Positions 1 through 8,170 of a DNA stretch of 64,000 nucleotides are shown piece by piece. The notes beneath the pieces are model-generated. The model was given only the letters and a program-made list of their open reading frames with translations, was not told the origin of the DNA and did no database searches. The position numbers and the translations under genes were made by a program. This DNA comes from Hyphococcus luteus (lineage in GTDB: Bacteria; Pseudomonadota; Alphaproteobacteria; Caulobacterales; Parvularculaceae), in the NCBI RefSeq assembly GCF_002943565.1, contig NZ_PJCH01000003.1, forward strand, positions 132,001-196,000, read 5' to 3'. Every line of letters begins with the position of its first letter. The first letter of the stretch is position 1.

Positions 1-184
1 GCCGCCATTCCAAGAGCCACTCCGGCTCCTCTTTTTTAGCGGAGATGAAGCGGACCGTGTCTTCATTAAGACCCTTCGGCGCCTTCACCGACTCGATGTC
101 GGTCGTGAAGCCGTATTTATAGGTCTCCAGCGCCTTCGCCGTGTCGACGGTTTCTTTCGAAATGGAGTCTTTGACTTCTGACAT
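1..184 (-). CDS. sufB: SufB, Fe-S cluster assembly scaffold (N-terminal part, cut by window edge)
   Basis: Partial gene running leftward off the window. The ATG at 184-182 lies directly beside the TAA of iscS (185-187), with no spacer, so the two are translationally coupled. About 61 residues are visible; the stretch after the start (KETVDTAKALETYKYGFTTD) and the later EEPEWLLEWR are typical of the SufB N-terminus. SufB is the core of the SufBCD scaffold, which assembles Fe-S clusters in the cytoplasm using sulfur mobilised by a cysteine desulfurase. The iscR-iscS-sufB order is the usual head of the alphaproteobacterial suf operon, so sufC, sufD and sufS are expected further left. Identity is well supported although only the N-terminus is seen. 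Confidence 0.9.
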   Translation of the reverse strand, partial: MSEVKDSISKETVDTAKALETYKYGFTTDIESVKAPKGLNEDTVRFISAKKEEPEWLLEWR

Positions 185-1324
185 TTAAGCAGCTTTCGCT
201 TTGATGCGGTCGTAAGCTTTCGGCCATTCGCGGATGAAGGCGTCGGCGTCGTCTTGCGTGGAGTTCCAGCCGAGCGATGCACGGATGGCGGAGGTCGCCT
301 CGTCTTCACCGGCGCCCATGGCGAGGAGCACATGGCTCGGTTTCGTCTTGCCCGAGGAACAGGCGGACCCGGCTGAAATCGCAATCCCCGACAGGTCCAT
401 ATTCATGAGCTGCGTCGCGCCCGGAAAGCCCGGCGCGGAGAGGCACAACGTGCCGGGCAGGCGCTCCGACTTCGCGCCCCAGATTTTCGCGCCCGCCTCG
501 ACGGCCGCCTTCTGCATCGCATCGCGCATCGCGGCGATGTCCTTGGCGCGGGCCAGGCTGTCCTTGGCGAGTTCGCAGGCTTTGCCGAGCCCGGCGACGC
601 CCGCAACATTATGGGTGCCGGCGCGGCGGTTGCTTTCATGGCCGCCGCCGCGCATTTGCGGCTCGAGCGGAAGGTTCGGCCCGGCGACAAGCGCGCCGAC
701 GCCGACCGGCCCGCCGAATTTGTGGCCGGTAAAGCTCATCATGTCGGCGCCCGACATGACGAAATTGACCGGAACCTTGCCGACCGCCTGGGCCGCGTCG
801 CAGAACAAAAGCCCGCCCGCTTCATGCGCAATCGCCGCCGCTTCATAGACGGGCTGGATGACGCCGGTCTCGTTATTGGCGAACATCAGGCAGACCATGA
901 AGCCGCCGTCACGCGCGGCGTCGTAATTTTTGAGGCGCTCTTTCAGCCAGTCGAGATCGACAATGCCCGAGGGGAGCGCCGGAATGGTTTCAATCTCGGC
1001 GCCCGTGGTTTCGGCGTTCGAGGGAACCGCCGTGTGTTCCAGCGCGCTCACGAAAAACCGCTTGATATTGTGCGGCTTCACCGCGCCGTGCAGCGCGTAA
1101 TGGATCGACTCCGTGCCGCCGCTCGTAAAGATGACGCCGTTCATGGGCGCGTTCACAAGGGCGCGCACCTGCTCGCGCGCATCTTCGAGAATCTTGTGGG
1201 CGCGCCGGCCTTCTTCATGCACCGACAACGCATTGCCGTCATGGCGCATCGTCTCTGCGACGATGTCGATCACTTCGGGCCGGATCGGCGCGGTCGCATT
1301 ATGGTCGAGATAATGACGGGTCAT
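185..1324 (-). CDS. iscS: Cysteine desulfurase, IscS/NifS type
   Basis: 379-residue PLP enzyme that removes sulfur from cysteine and passes it to Fe-S scaffolds. Fold-type I landmarks are visible: H97 in SALEHTAV stacks on the PLP ring, D176 in LLFCDAAQA binds the pyridine nitrogen, and K202 in SFTGHKFGG forms the Schiff base. The persulfide cysteine is C322 in SAGSACSSGK, a class I (IscS/NifS) loop rather than the RxGHHC loop of SufS. It lies between the Rrf2 regulator upstream and sufB immediately downstream, which assigns it to Fe-S assembly. Expression should follow the IscR-like operator near 2113-2129. The 126-bp gap to iscR holds a nested palindromic repeat. Confidence 0.93.
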   Translation of the reverse strand: MTRHYLDHNATAPIRPEVIDIVAETMRHDGNALSVHEEGRRAHKILEDAREQVRALVNAPMNGVIFTSGGTESIHYALHGAVKPHNIKRFFVSALEHTAVPSNAETTGAEIETIPALPSGIVDLDWLKERLKNYDAARDGGFMVCLMFANNETGVIQPVYEAAAIAHEAGGLLFCDAAQAVGKVPVNFVMSGADMMSFTGHKFGGPVGVGALVAGPNLPLEPQMRGGGHESNRRAGTHNVAGVAGLGKACELAKDSLARAKDIAAMRDAMQKAAVEAGAKIWGAKSERLPGTLCLSAPGFPGATQLMNMDLSGIAISAGSACSSGKTKPSHVLLAMGAGEDEATSAIRASLGWNSTQDDADAFIREWPKAYDRIKAKAA

Positions 1325-1339
1325 TTTCTCACCTCTGCC

Positions 1340-1430
1340 TTCATCCTGAGGAGCATTTTTCCTTCGTCCTTCGAGACGGACCTGCGGCCCTCCTCAGGAT
1401 GAAGGAAAAATGTCTCTCGAAGGACGAAGG
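1340..1430. repeat. Nested palindromic intergenic repeat between iscR and iscS
   Basis: Three interlocking inverted repeats are readable. Arm 1340-1353 (TTCATCCTGAGGAG) pairs with 1390-1403, 1356-1365 (TTTTTCCTTC) pairs with 1401-1410, and 1361-1376 (CCTTCGTCCTTCGAGA) pairs with 1415-1430. These pairings exclude one another, so a transcript through here could fold in alternative ways. The motif resembles the dispersed palindromes common between alphaproteobacterial genes; membership of such a family is inference. It sits in the leader between two genes of one operon and could affect the ratio of regulator to desulfurase. Confidence 0.75.
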
Positions 1431-1450
1431 CGTTGTTTGAAGTCAGCATA

Positions 1451-1972
1451 TTATTCCGCCGCTCCTGCAAACCGGGTCTCATGCGCAAGCTCTTTCACGT
1501 CCCCGTTTTCAGCTTGCGCACTCTCACGCAAAGGCGCGTTCACCGCCGCCATGCCGAGGACGCGCCGCTCGATAATGTCTTCGAGCGTCACGGCGTTGAG
1601 GAACACTTCGATCTGGCGGCCGAGCTCGTCCCAGAGATCGTGGGTGAGGCAGCGCGCGCTCGTGCCCTTGCAGCCGACGGTGGAGCCGGCGGCGCAGGCG
1701 GTGGTGCGGATTTCCTCATCCACCGCCGCAACAATGTCGGCGACGCGAATGTCGGCGGCGGGCGCCGTCAGCGCATAGCCGCCGGAAACGCCGCGCACGC
1801 TTTCCACCAGTCCCGCCCGGCGGAGCTTGGCGAAAAGCTGCTCCAGATAGGAAAGCGAGATTCCCTGTCTCAGCGCGATGTCCGACAGGGCGACAGGGCC
1901 CTGCTCGCCGCCGGTGGCGGCGATATCGGAGAGCGCCGAAACCGCATATCTGCCTTTGGTCGTCAGTTTCAC
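1451..1972 (-). CDS. iscR: Rrf2 family regulator, IscR-like
   Basis: 173-residue winged-helix regulator, probably an Fe-S cluster sensor controlling its own suf operon. I place the start at GTG 1972-1970, giving MKLTTKGRYAVSAL, the conserved Rrf2 N-terminus, with an AAGGAAGG ribosome site about 8 nt upstream. An upstream ATG (2059) would add 29 residues that do not look like the family. The helix-turn-helix is in the first ~60 residues (IALRQGISLSYLEQLF), followed by the RGVSGGY wing. Three cysteines and a histidine lie in ACAAGSTVGCKGTSARCLTH, the cluster-binding pattern of IscR. It is first in the operon iscR-iscS-sufB and has an IscR-like operator upstream. Confidence 0.92.
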   Translation of the reverse strand: MKLTTKGRYAVSALSDIAATGGEQGPVALSDIALRQGISLSYLEQLFAKLRRAGLVESVRGVSGGYALTAPAADIRVADIVAAVDEEIRTTACAAGSTVGCKGTSARCLTHDLWDELGRQIEVFLNAVTLEDIIERRVLGMAAVNAPLRESAQAENGDVKELAHETRFAGAAE

Positions 1973-2100
1973 GGGGGCCGCCTTCCTTATCAGCCGTTTC
2001 AATCGGGTCAGGCCTTTAAAACCGGGCTCAAAACCTGACTTCGGCTGGCGCCGCAGCAAAAACGTGCTATACGCGCCCGCCGACCTTCCGATGCGCAGCC

Positions 2101-2129
2101 GAGATAAGAAATCCGACCATTTTAGTCAA
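2101..2129 (-). promoter_or_regulatory. iscR promoter with IscR type 1-like operator
   Basis: On the minus strand, TTGACT (2129-2124) and TATCTC (2106-2101) are separated by 17 nt and form a plausible -35/-10 pair. Overlapping the -35 and spacer, TTGACTAAAATGGTCGG (2129-2113) matches the core of the enterobacterial IscR type 1 site (YYGACTRWWWYAGTCRR) at all but one position. This placement would block polymerase when IscR is bound, giving autoregulation. The predicted start of transcription is near 2094, leaving a leader of about 120 nt before the GTG. The consensus is known from E. coli; its use here is inference. Confidence 0.6.
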
Positions 2130-2269
2130 CATTAACGCCGCAGAAAAACGGCGAAAATCGGGGTTTTCAGGCCGTTTTCAGCGCACCCGGACAGGTCACC
2201 AAGTGAAATGCTGGGAATTCGCCTCCCGGCCCCGACAGTAATAAGCCGCAAGGATTGAAAAGGTAGACG

Positions 2270-2944
2270 ATGCCAGAAGTGATTTTCGCCGGTCCGGAAG
2301 GGCGCCTCGAAGGCCGTTATCAAAAAGGAAAAGGCGAGAATCCGCCGGTGGCGCTGGTGCTGCACCCGCACCCCCTGTTCGGCGGCACCATGAACAACCG
2401 CGCCACTTACGAGCTTTATCAGATGTTCGTGCGCCGCGGGTTTTCGACCATGCGCTTCAATTTCCGCGGAGTCGGCCGCAGCCAGGGCGAATACGACCAG
2501 GGCCAGGGCGAGCTCGCCGATGCGGCGACGGCCCTCGACTATATGCAGCAGATGAACCCGAACGCGCCGTTCAGCTGGGTCGCGGGCTTTTCCTTCGGCT
2601 CCTGGATCGCCATGCAGCTTTTGATGCGCCGCCCGGAGATCGTCGGCTTCATCGCCGGGTCGACGCCCGCCAATCTCTACGATTTTTCCTTCCTCGCGCC
2701 CTGCCCCTCTTCCGGCGTCGTCATCCATGGCGAGCTCGACAAGATCTGCGCGCCGGAAGAAACCCGCAGCATGGTCGAACGCACGCGCACCCAGAAGGGC
2801 CGCAAGATCGAGTTCAAAACCGTGCCCGGCGCGGACCATTTCTTCGAGACGCATATGGAGGCCTTCATCTCGACGGCCGAGGACTATCTCGACAACCGCC
2901 TCGCTCATGACACGCCGGAAGGCGAATTTCACGGCGACCAGTAA
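2270..2944 (+). CDS. Alpha/beta hydrolase (COG2945-like)
   Basis: 224-residue single-domain alpha/beta hydrolase of unknown substrate. The early motif LVLHPHPLFGGTMNN is characteristic of the COG2945 group. The nucleophile elbow is GFSFGS (GxSxG) near residue 105, and the catalytic histidine is likely in GADHFFETH near 190; an acidic residue in HGELDKIC may complete the triad. There is no signal peptide, so it should be cytoplasmic. The start is supported by AAAAGG about 6 nt upstream. It is divergent from iscR, sharing about 300 bp of intergenic sequence, and appears monocistronic. Reaction and physiological role are not determined by the sequence. Confidence 0.85.
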   Translation: MPEVIFAGPEGRLEGRYQKGKGENPPVALVLHPHPLFGGTMNNRATYELYQMFVRRGFSTMRFNFRGVGRSQGEYDQGQGELADAATALDYMQQMNPNAPFSWVAGFSFGSWIAMQLLMRRPEIVGFIAGSTPANLYDFSFLAPCPSSGVVIHGELDKICAPEETRSMVERTRTQKGRKIEFKTVPGADHFFETHMEAFISTAEDYLDNRLAHDTPEGEFHGDQ

Positions 2945-3048
2945 GGTTTCACTGCAACACGTCCCGAATTAGGACAGCAACGGCTTTTCCCGCGGCTTAA
3001 CTTTTGCGTTGCATTATTGTAATGCGAAAACGCTCTGTGGGGGACGTC

Positions 3049-3387
3049 ATGCTGCAATCGATATTACGGATGCTGCCGCCATTGCGCGGCGCGCTCGCCG
3101 TAAAACTGACGGGAGTCAGCGGGTTTACGGGGCACGGCTCCGTTCATTACGCCGCCATGGAACAGGGCGGCGTCCTGACCGTGTCATTGAGCGGCGTTGC
3201 GGGACGGCGGGCGGACATTTTCGCAGACGGCGAACGCGCCGCAAGCATCGCCATTACAAATGGCCGCGCAAGCGCAACTTTCTCCTCAACGAAAGGCGAT
3301 AAATTGCCCGCGCTTGCAGACGGCGCGCATATCGACATTCGCCAGAACGGCGACATCGTCTTGAGCGGCGTTCTGACGCGCGTGTGA
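3049..3387 (+). CDS. Hypothetical protein, about 112 residues
   Basis: No family recognised. I chose ATG 3049 because a GGGGG run sits about 5 nt upstream; in-frame upstream ATGs at 3004 and 3022 would add 15 or 9 basic residues. The N-terminus (MLQSILRMLPPLRGALAVKL) is hydrophobic and basic and could be a signal-like or amphipathic helix. The remainder is rich in Gly, Ala, Val and Thr with alternating hydrophobic residues (GVLTVSLSGVAG, GDIVLSGVLTRV), suggesting a small beta-sandwich or extracellular-type fold. It lies alone between the hydrolase and a tiny membrane protein. Coding is supported by GC-rich third positions; function is unknown. Confidence 0.55.
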   Translation: MLQSILRMLPPLRGALAVKLTGVSGFTGHGSVHYAAMEQGGVLTVSLSGVAGRRADIFADGERAASIAITNGRASATFSSTKGDKLPALADGAHIDIRQNGDIVLSGVLTRV

Positions 3388-3460
3388 ACCCGTCTGCCGC
3401 AAATTGCGCTGCGTTTTTCACACCCCATGTTATGATCGTAGTCGAAAGGGCGAGCGCGCA

Positions 3461-3598
3461 GTGGCGATCCATGAACCGGAAGAACAGGGCGACGACTTTC
3501 CCGTTCCCGAAACAAAGGAACGCAAGGCGCCGCTTGTCTGGATTCTGCTCGCCTGCGGGCTGATCGCCCTTATCGCGCTGCTGGCGCTGTCTTATTAA
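3461..3598 (+). CDS. Small single-pass membrane protein, 45 residues
   Basis: Reads from GTG 3461: MAIHEPEEQGDDFPVPETKE, then a lysine/arginine stretch, then one strongly hydrophobic helix (APLVWILLACGLIALIALLA) ending SY. The polar N-terminus followed by a C-terminal transmembrane helix is the layout of a tail-anchored or small bitopic inner-membrane protein. A GAAAGGG ribosome site is upstream at a rather long spacing of about 11 nt. An ATG 57 nt further upstream would add unlike residues. It converges on accA, with its stop only 3 nt from the accA stop. No function can be named. Confidence 0.5.
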   Translation: MAIHEPEEQGDDFPVPETKERKAPLVWILLACGLIALIALLALSY

Positions 3599-3601
3599 AG
3601 C

Positions 3602-4573
3602 TTACGCAAGGCCGGTGCGGCCGATCGCCAGGAACTTGTCCCGGCGCTGCTGTTTCAACTCATCGGGCGAAAGATGTTCAAGCTCGCGGATCGCGGACTC
3701 CACCGCGTCGCCGAGCCGCTCCACCGTCAGGCGCACGTCGCGATGCGCGCCGCCCACGGGCTCGGGGATGATGCTGTCGATCACGCCGAGCTCGAGAAGG
3801 TCCTGCGCGGAAATGCGCATGGCTTCGGCGGCGTCCTGGGCCTTGTTCTCGCCCTTGCCGGCGGCGTCCTTCCAGAGGATGGAGGCGCAGCCTTCCGGCG
3901 AGATCACCGAATAGACGGAATGTTCGAGCATCAACACCTTGTTGGCTGCGGCGAGCGCCACCGCGCCGCCTGACCCGCCCTCGCCGACAATGACCGAGAC
4001 GAGCGGCGCGTGAAGGCCGAGACATTTCTCCGTGCACGATGCAATCGCTTCGGCCTGGCCGCGCTCTTCGGCGCCGCGCCCCGGATAGGCGCCGGGCGTG
4101 TCGACCAGCGTCACCACCGGCATGTCGAACCGTTCGGCCATATCCATAAGCCGCATCGCCTTGCGGTAGCCTTCCGGGCGCGCCATGCCGAAATTGTGTT
4201 CGACGCGGCCCGCCGTGTCCGACCCTTTTTCATGGCCGATCAGCATGACCGAACGGCCGCGAAGGCGCGCCGGGCCGCCGAGGATCGCGGAGTCTTCGCC
4301 AAAGGCGCGGTCGCCGGCGAGCGGCGTGAAATCGTCTACGAGCTGCGAGACGTAATCGGCGAAATGCGGGCGCGAGGCGTGGCGCGCGACCTGCGCCTTC
4401 TGCCAGCGCGAGAGCTTCGAATAAGCGTCGGCGAGCAGGCTGTCGGCCTTGCCCTGCAGCTTTTCGATTTCCTCGGCGACATTGACGCCGGTTTCGCCGT
4501 CCATCTGGCGAAGATCGGCGATCCTGCCTTCGAGCTCGGCGATCGGTTTTTCAAAATCGAGATAAGTGCGCAT
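3602..4573 (-). CDS. accA: Acetyl-CoA carboxylase carboxyltransferase subunit alpha
   Basis: 323 residues, close to the 319 of E. coli AccA. The start [18 protein letters not shown] and the crotonase-fold motifs [20 protein letters not shown] and [20 protein letters not shown] are diagnostic. With AccD it transfers the carboxyl group from carboxybiotin to acetyl-CoA, giving malonyl-CoA, the first step of fatty-acid synthesis. Its partners accB and accC lie at 45.3-47.1 kb in this window; accD is not seen. It follows xerD on the same strand after about 100 bp, an arrangement common in alphaproteobacteria, and may have its own promoter in that gap. Confidence 0.97.
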   Translation of the reverse strand: MRTYLDFEKPIAELEGRIADLRQMDGETGVNVAEEIEKLQGKADSLLADAYSKLSRWQKAQVARHASRPHFADYVSQLVDDFTPLAGDRAFGEDSAILGGPARLRGRSVMLIGHEKGSDTAGRVEHNFGMARPEGYRKAMRLMDMAERFDMPVVTLVDTPGAYPGRGAEERGQAEAIASCTEKCLGLHAPLVSVIVGEGGSGGAVALAAANKVLMLEHSVYSVISPEGCASILWKDAAGKGENKAQDAAEAMRISAQDLLELGVIDSIIPEPVGGAHRDVRLTVERLGDAVESAIRELEHLSPDELKQQRRDKFLAIGRTGLA

Positions 4574-4675
4574 GCGTGACGATCTAATGTTGAGAGGTTA
4601 GGGCCGGATTGATGATTGGCTGCAATTCCTAGTATTTCGGCAAGAGTCCGGCAACCCTCGCACGCCACCGCCCCC

Positions 4676-5623
4676 TCACCGCCCCTTTTTCGCCAGGGGA
4701 TGTTTGGTCATGACCAGCTCGCGCAGACGGTCCTGGGCCACATGGGTGTAAATCTGGGTCGTCGTGATGTCGGCGTGGCCGAGCATCTGCTGGACGCTGC
4801 GCAGATCCGCCCCGCCCTCTAGAAGGTGCGTCGCAAAAGCATGGCGCAGGACATGGGGCGAGACTTTCGCGGGCGGCACGCCCGCCTTAACGGCGAGATC
4901 TTTCAACATCTGGGCGAAGCGCGCGGCGGTGACGTGCCCGCTCTTGCCGCGGGACGGAAACAGCCAGGGCGAGGTTTTTCCCTCGCCGAGAAACCCCTCG
5001 CGCATTTCGATATAAGCGTCGACCGCATCGAGCGCGCGCCGGGTCAAAGGCGCGAGCCGCTCTTTGTCGCCCTTGCCGCGAACGATCAGAACGCGTTCGC
5101 CTTTTCTCAGCGCCGAAAGTTTCAATCCCACCAGCTCCGACACCCTGAGGCCCGCCGCATAAAGCACTTCGAGCATGGCGAGGAGGCGCGCGCCCTTTGG
5201 CCCTTGCATTTTCTCCGCCGCCTCGAAAAGCGCCGTCACCTCTTCCGGCGTCAGCACTTTCGGCAGCGGCCGTCTTGTTTTCGGCCGCTCGATCGCGGCG
5301 CTCGGATTGTCGGCGCGATAGCCTTCCGTATACAGAAATTGGTAGAACTGGCGCAGTGCGGATGTTTTGAGCGCCGCCGTCGACGCGGCGAGACCTTGCT
5401 GTTCAAGCGCGTCAAGCCAGGCGGCGATGTCGTCGGCGCCGGCGGTTTCAAGCGACTCGCCCCGCTTCGCGGCGAAGAGCGAAAACCGGCCTAGATCGCG
5501 GCCGTAATTTTTCAGCGTGTTGGCGGCGGCGGCGCGCTCCACCGCCATCATTTCGAGAAACGCTTCGATAAGGCGCGCATTGGTTTCGCGAAGTTGTTCA
5601 GCGGCGGCATTCGCCGGCATCAC
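4676..5623 (-). CDS. xerD: Site-specific tyrosine recombinase XerD
   Basis: 315-residue tyrosine recombinase that resolves chromosome dimers at dif together with XerC. The N-terminal SAM-like core-binding domain covers about residues 12-105 and the catalytic domain about 120-305. All catalytic residues are visible: R160 (AAGLRVSELVGL), K184 (VRGKGDKERL), H257 and R260 (HVLRHAFATHLL), H283 (LGHADITTTQ) and the nucleophile Y292 (IYTHV). The chromosomal position (between a conserved hypothetical gene and accA) argues for housekeeping XerD rather than a mobile integrase. The start lies 19 bp after the stop of the upstream gene, so the genes are likely co-transcribed. Confidence 0.93.
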   Translation of the reverse strand: MMPANAAAEQLRETNARLIEAFLEMMAVERAAAANTLKNYGRDLGRFSLFAAKRGESLETAGADDIAAWLDALEQQGLAASTAALKTSALRQFYQFLYTEGYRADNPSAAIERPKTRRPLPKVLTPEEVTALFEAAEKMQGPKGARLLAMLEVLYAAGLRVSELVGLKLSALRKGERVLIVRGKGDKERLAPLTRRALDAVDAYIEMREGFLGEGKTSPWLFPSRGKSGHVTAARFAQMLKDLAVKAGVPPAKVSPHVLRHAFATHLLEGGADLRSVQQMLGHADITTTQIYTHVAQDRLRELVMTKHPLAKKGR

Positions 5624-5642
5624 ATGGCCTTTCAGTCAGCCG

Positions 5643-7334
5643 TCAGCTTTTCTGCGGCTTCAGACGCGGGACGAACCCTCTTTCTTCCGGCGTCTGCGCC
5701 GTCTCTGCAGCGTCATCCGCAACCGGGGCCATGGTCGCGAAAGACGCCGCCCAGGCCCGTTCAAACGTATTGCGCCGGCGCAGTTCGGGCATGCCCGCCG
5801 CCCGCAGCCCCTCGCTCACGATAACCGACTCAACTTCCCCGGAGGCGCTCGAGCCGCCCGCCGACGCCGCAAGCGCGGCCAGGCCAGCCTGGCCGACCTT
5901 ATCGCCGTCGACCGCATCGAAAGCGGCTTCAAGGATGCGCGCCGTCACCGCCGGATCGCCATGGGCGGGAAGCGTCGCGCTCTGCGGGCCTTCCTCGGAC
6001 AACAGCGAGACGCCCGCGCTGCGCGCAATCCGCGCCGCCGTTTGCGGATCGAGCAGCGCCAGCAGATTGACCCGGTCGATAAAGGCCATGCCGAGGTCTT
6101 CCGGCAGCGCCGCGACGCTTTCATTCTCGCCGATCATCGCCGACAGCCAGCGGCCGGCGCCGACGCTGTCGCCTGTCGCCATCATAGCGAGCGCAAAAGC
6201 GCCCGCTTCTTCCGACGTCACCAGAACGCCTTCAAGCGCGTTGATGTCGTCGGCGTAAACCTGAGACAACGCATAAGCGCGGTGAAAACTGTCCGCCCGA
6301 GACAGCGCCAGCGCGATGCGCATCGCCTTGTCGCGAACGAATTCCGGCGCGTTCATCGCGGCGATCGATTGATAAAGCAGCGCATCGGTCATGGGATCGT
6401 TCGGCCGCGCGGCGGCGACGTCCGTCGCCGCGCCCATATCGGAGACCTCGAACTCTATTTCATTGAAAAGCCGCTTGAGGACGGCCGGCGCGAGGACGCC
6501 CATGGCGGCCGCCTGCTCCGCCGCTTCGATGCGCAGCGCCGGGCGGGCGGCGCTGTCGGCGGCAATCGCAGCAAGAACGCCGCCTTGCGCCTGCGACAGA
6601 TGTCCCGGCGCGATTTCAAGGCCCGCCTCCTTGAACGCCGCATATTGCAGCGCCGTCTCGATGGAGGGGATCGATTTGGGCGGGGTTTTCGAAAGCATCG
6701 AGAAGAACAGCGCCTCGTCGGCGCTTGCGAGCGCGCCGCGTTCGCGTAAGAGATTGACCGTCAGATCGAAGGCGTCGAGCTCGCCGGCCCGGGCATAGCA
6801 AAAGGCGCGCAGGCGCACCCAGAACAGCGCTTCGCGCCCGCCGTTGAGCGACGCGCCGCGGCGGCAGGCCGCGTCCGCATCACCGCCGAGCAGGCTCAGC
6901 GTCGCTTCGGCTTCCGCGACGTAAAGATCATTGCGTCCGACGGTCGCAAGGCTTGCAATGGTGCGCGCTTCATCGATGAAGCCGGCTTTTGCAAGCGCCA
7001 GCAGTTTCTTGCCGCCGAGCGAGGCGTCCGCGCCCTGAGGCTTTGCGCCCGGCGACAACAGGGTGCGGCGCATGGCGAGGCCAAGGCTCGGCGAGGCCGG
7101 CCGGGACGGCGCATGAGACAAAAGAAAATCGAGCGTCTGGGGATTGCTGCCCGACCAGAGCGCGCCCGGCAACGCGCCTTCGGACGGCTCGAGCGCGCCG
7201 ATGGAAAAGGCGTCAGTCGGCAGCTGGGCCGTTTCGACGGTTTCGGGGGGCGCCACCTGCGCGCCGGAAAGCGGAATGGAAAGGCTTGCAAGGGCGGCGA
7301 CCGCGCCGGCGAAAAGGAGTTTATTGCGCCGCAT
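5643..7334 (-). CDS. Secreted alpha-helical protein of unknown function, 563 residues
   Basis: I start at ATG 7334, giving MRRNKLLFAGAVAALASLSI, a clear signal peptide, probably cleaved after SGAQ. The mature part is almost entirely Ala/Leu-rich helices in short pairs (DEARTIASLATVGRNDLYVA, EALFWVRLRAFCYARAGELD) and looks like a TPR- or HEAT-like alpha-solenoid. No catalytic motif is seen. The start overlaps the stop of the 79-residue membrane protein upstream by 14 bp, and xerD follows after 19 bp, so this is the middle of a small operon. I regard it as a conserved alphaproteobacterial periplasmic protein; its role is unknown. Confidence 0.75.
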   Translation of the reverse strand: MRRNKLLFAGAVAALASLSIPLSGAQVAPPETVETAQLPTDAFSIGALEPSEGALPGALWSGSNPQTLDFLLSHAPSRPASPSLGLAMRRTLLSPGAKPQGADASLGGKKLLALAKAGFIDEARTIASLATVGRNDLYVAEAEATLSLLGGDADAACRRGASLNGGREALFWVRLRAFCYARAGELDAFDLTVNLLRERGALASADEALFFSMLSKTPPKSIPSIETALQYAAFKEAGLEIAPGHLSQAQGGVLAAIAADSAARPALRIEAAEQAAAMGVLAPAVLKRLFNEIEFEVSDMGAATDVAAARPNDPMTDALLYQSIAAMNAPEFVRDKAMRIALALSRADSFHRAYALSQVYADDINALEGVLVTSEEAGAFALAMMATGDSVGAGRWLSAMIGENESVAALPEDLGMAFIDRVNLLALLDPQTAARIARSAGVSLLSEEGPQSATLPAHGDPAVTARILEAAFDAVDGDKVGQAGLAALAASAGGSSASGEVESVIVSEGLRAAGMPELRRRNTFERAWAASFATMAPVADDAAETAQTPEERGFVPRLKPQKS

Positions 7335-7560
7335 GGTTCGCTTCCACCTCAATCTCGTGCAGATCCGGCTCCATCATCTGCCCGTAAACAAACAGGCCGA
7401 TCAGGCCCGCCAGAACCAAAAGCACAAGTATCGCTACAAATCGCACGCCGCCGCTCCTCCTCCGCCGCCGCTCTTCAGCGGCGGTGGGCCCCGTTTCGCC
7501 CGCCGCGCCAGCGCCCTGTCGCCTCGCAGTTCCCTGATAAAACAAGGTTTCGGCTAGCAT
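7321..7560 (-). CDS. Small bitopic membrane protein, 79 residues
   Basis: I place the start at ATG 7560; an upstream start at 7674 would run across the divergent aroK gene. The protein has a polar, Arg-rich N-terminal half (AAEERRRRRSGGVRF), one transmembrane helix (VAILVLLVLAGLIGLFVYGQ, about residues 46-65) and a short acidic C-terminus (EPDLHEIEVEANHAAQ). By the positive-inside rule the N-terminus is cytoplasmic and the tail periplasmic, where it could meet the secreted solenoid protein encoded next, which it overlaps by 14 bp. Only 31 bp separate this start from aroK. No family is recognised. Confidence 0.6.
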   Translation of the reverse strand: MLAETLFYQGTARRQGAGAAGETGPTAAEERRRRRSGGVRFVAILVLLVLAGLIGLFVYGQMMEPDLHEIEVEANHAAQ

Positions 7561-7591
7561 CGCGCTCAACGCTCCCCTACATCTAGCCGCC

Positions 7592-8170
7592 ATGGGGCAA
7601 TCTCGTAAACACCCTGAGCTGGAATGCGCCCGGTCCGTGGTCCTCGTCGGCATGATGGGCGCGGGAAAAACCACCGTGGGCCGCCGCCTTGCGCCGCGGC
7701 TGGGCCTGCCTTTTTACGATGCGGATCAAGAGATTGAGAAAGCCTCGGGGATGAGCGTTTCCGACCTGTTCGCCGCCCATGGCGAGAAAAGCTTCCGCGA
7801 GGGCGAGGCCCGGGTGATTCGCCGGCTTCTCGAAGGCCCTCCCCATGTGCTGGCCACCGGCGGCGGCGCGGTCACCCATCCCGAGACCCGGGAGCTGATC
7901 AAAAAGCGGGCGGTCTCCGTCTGGATCGAGGCCGATCTCGACACCATCGTCGCCCGGGCCACCAAGCGCAATACGCGTCCCCTGCTTCAGGCCGGCGATC
8001 CGCGGGAGACTCTGGAACGCCTGATCGAAGAACGCAGGCCTTATTACGAAGCGGCGGACATTCATGTGGAGAGCCAGTCCGGGCCCCATAGTCACACGGT
8101 GGATCTGATCATGAACGCCCTCGAAGCCCGGCCCGACCTGCTGACGGCGGTGGAGGAAAACGCCCAATGA
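7592..8170 (+). CDS. aroK: Shikimate kinase
   Basis: 192-residue P-loop kinase that phosphorylates shikimate at the 3-hydroxyl in aromatic amino acid synthesis. Walker A is GMMGAGKTT (residues 20-28); FYDADQEIE carries the magnesium/shikimate aspartates; the GGG substrate loop is ATGGGAVTHPE; the lid arginine is in KRNTRPLL. The C-terminal extension past residue 180 is short. The stop overlaps the aroB start by 4 bp (ATGA at 8167-8170), so the two pathway enzymes are translationally coupled. The start is only 31 bp from a divergent gene, so promoter elements must lie within or very near the neighbouring coding sequence. Confidence 0.95.
   Translation: MGQSRKHPELECARSVVLVGMMGAGKTTVGRRLAPRLGLPFYDADQEIEKASGMSVSDLFAAHGEKSFREGEARVIRRLLEGPPHVLATGGGAVTHPETRELIKKRAVSVWIEADLDTIVARATKRNTRPLLQAGDPRETLERLIEERRPYYEAADIHVESQSGPHSHTVDLIMNALEARPDLLTAVEENAQ

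Noticed and set aside
4676-5623. Considered as a phage or island integrase
   Set aside because: Length, start region and location beside accA match housekeeping XerD; no att repeats or mobile genes are nearby.
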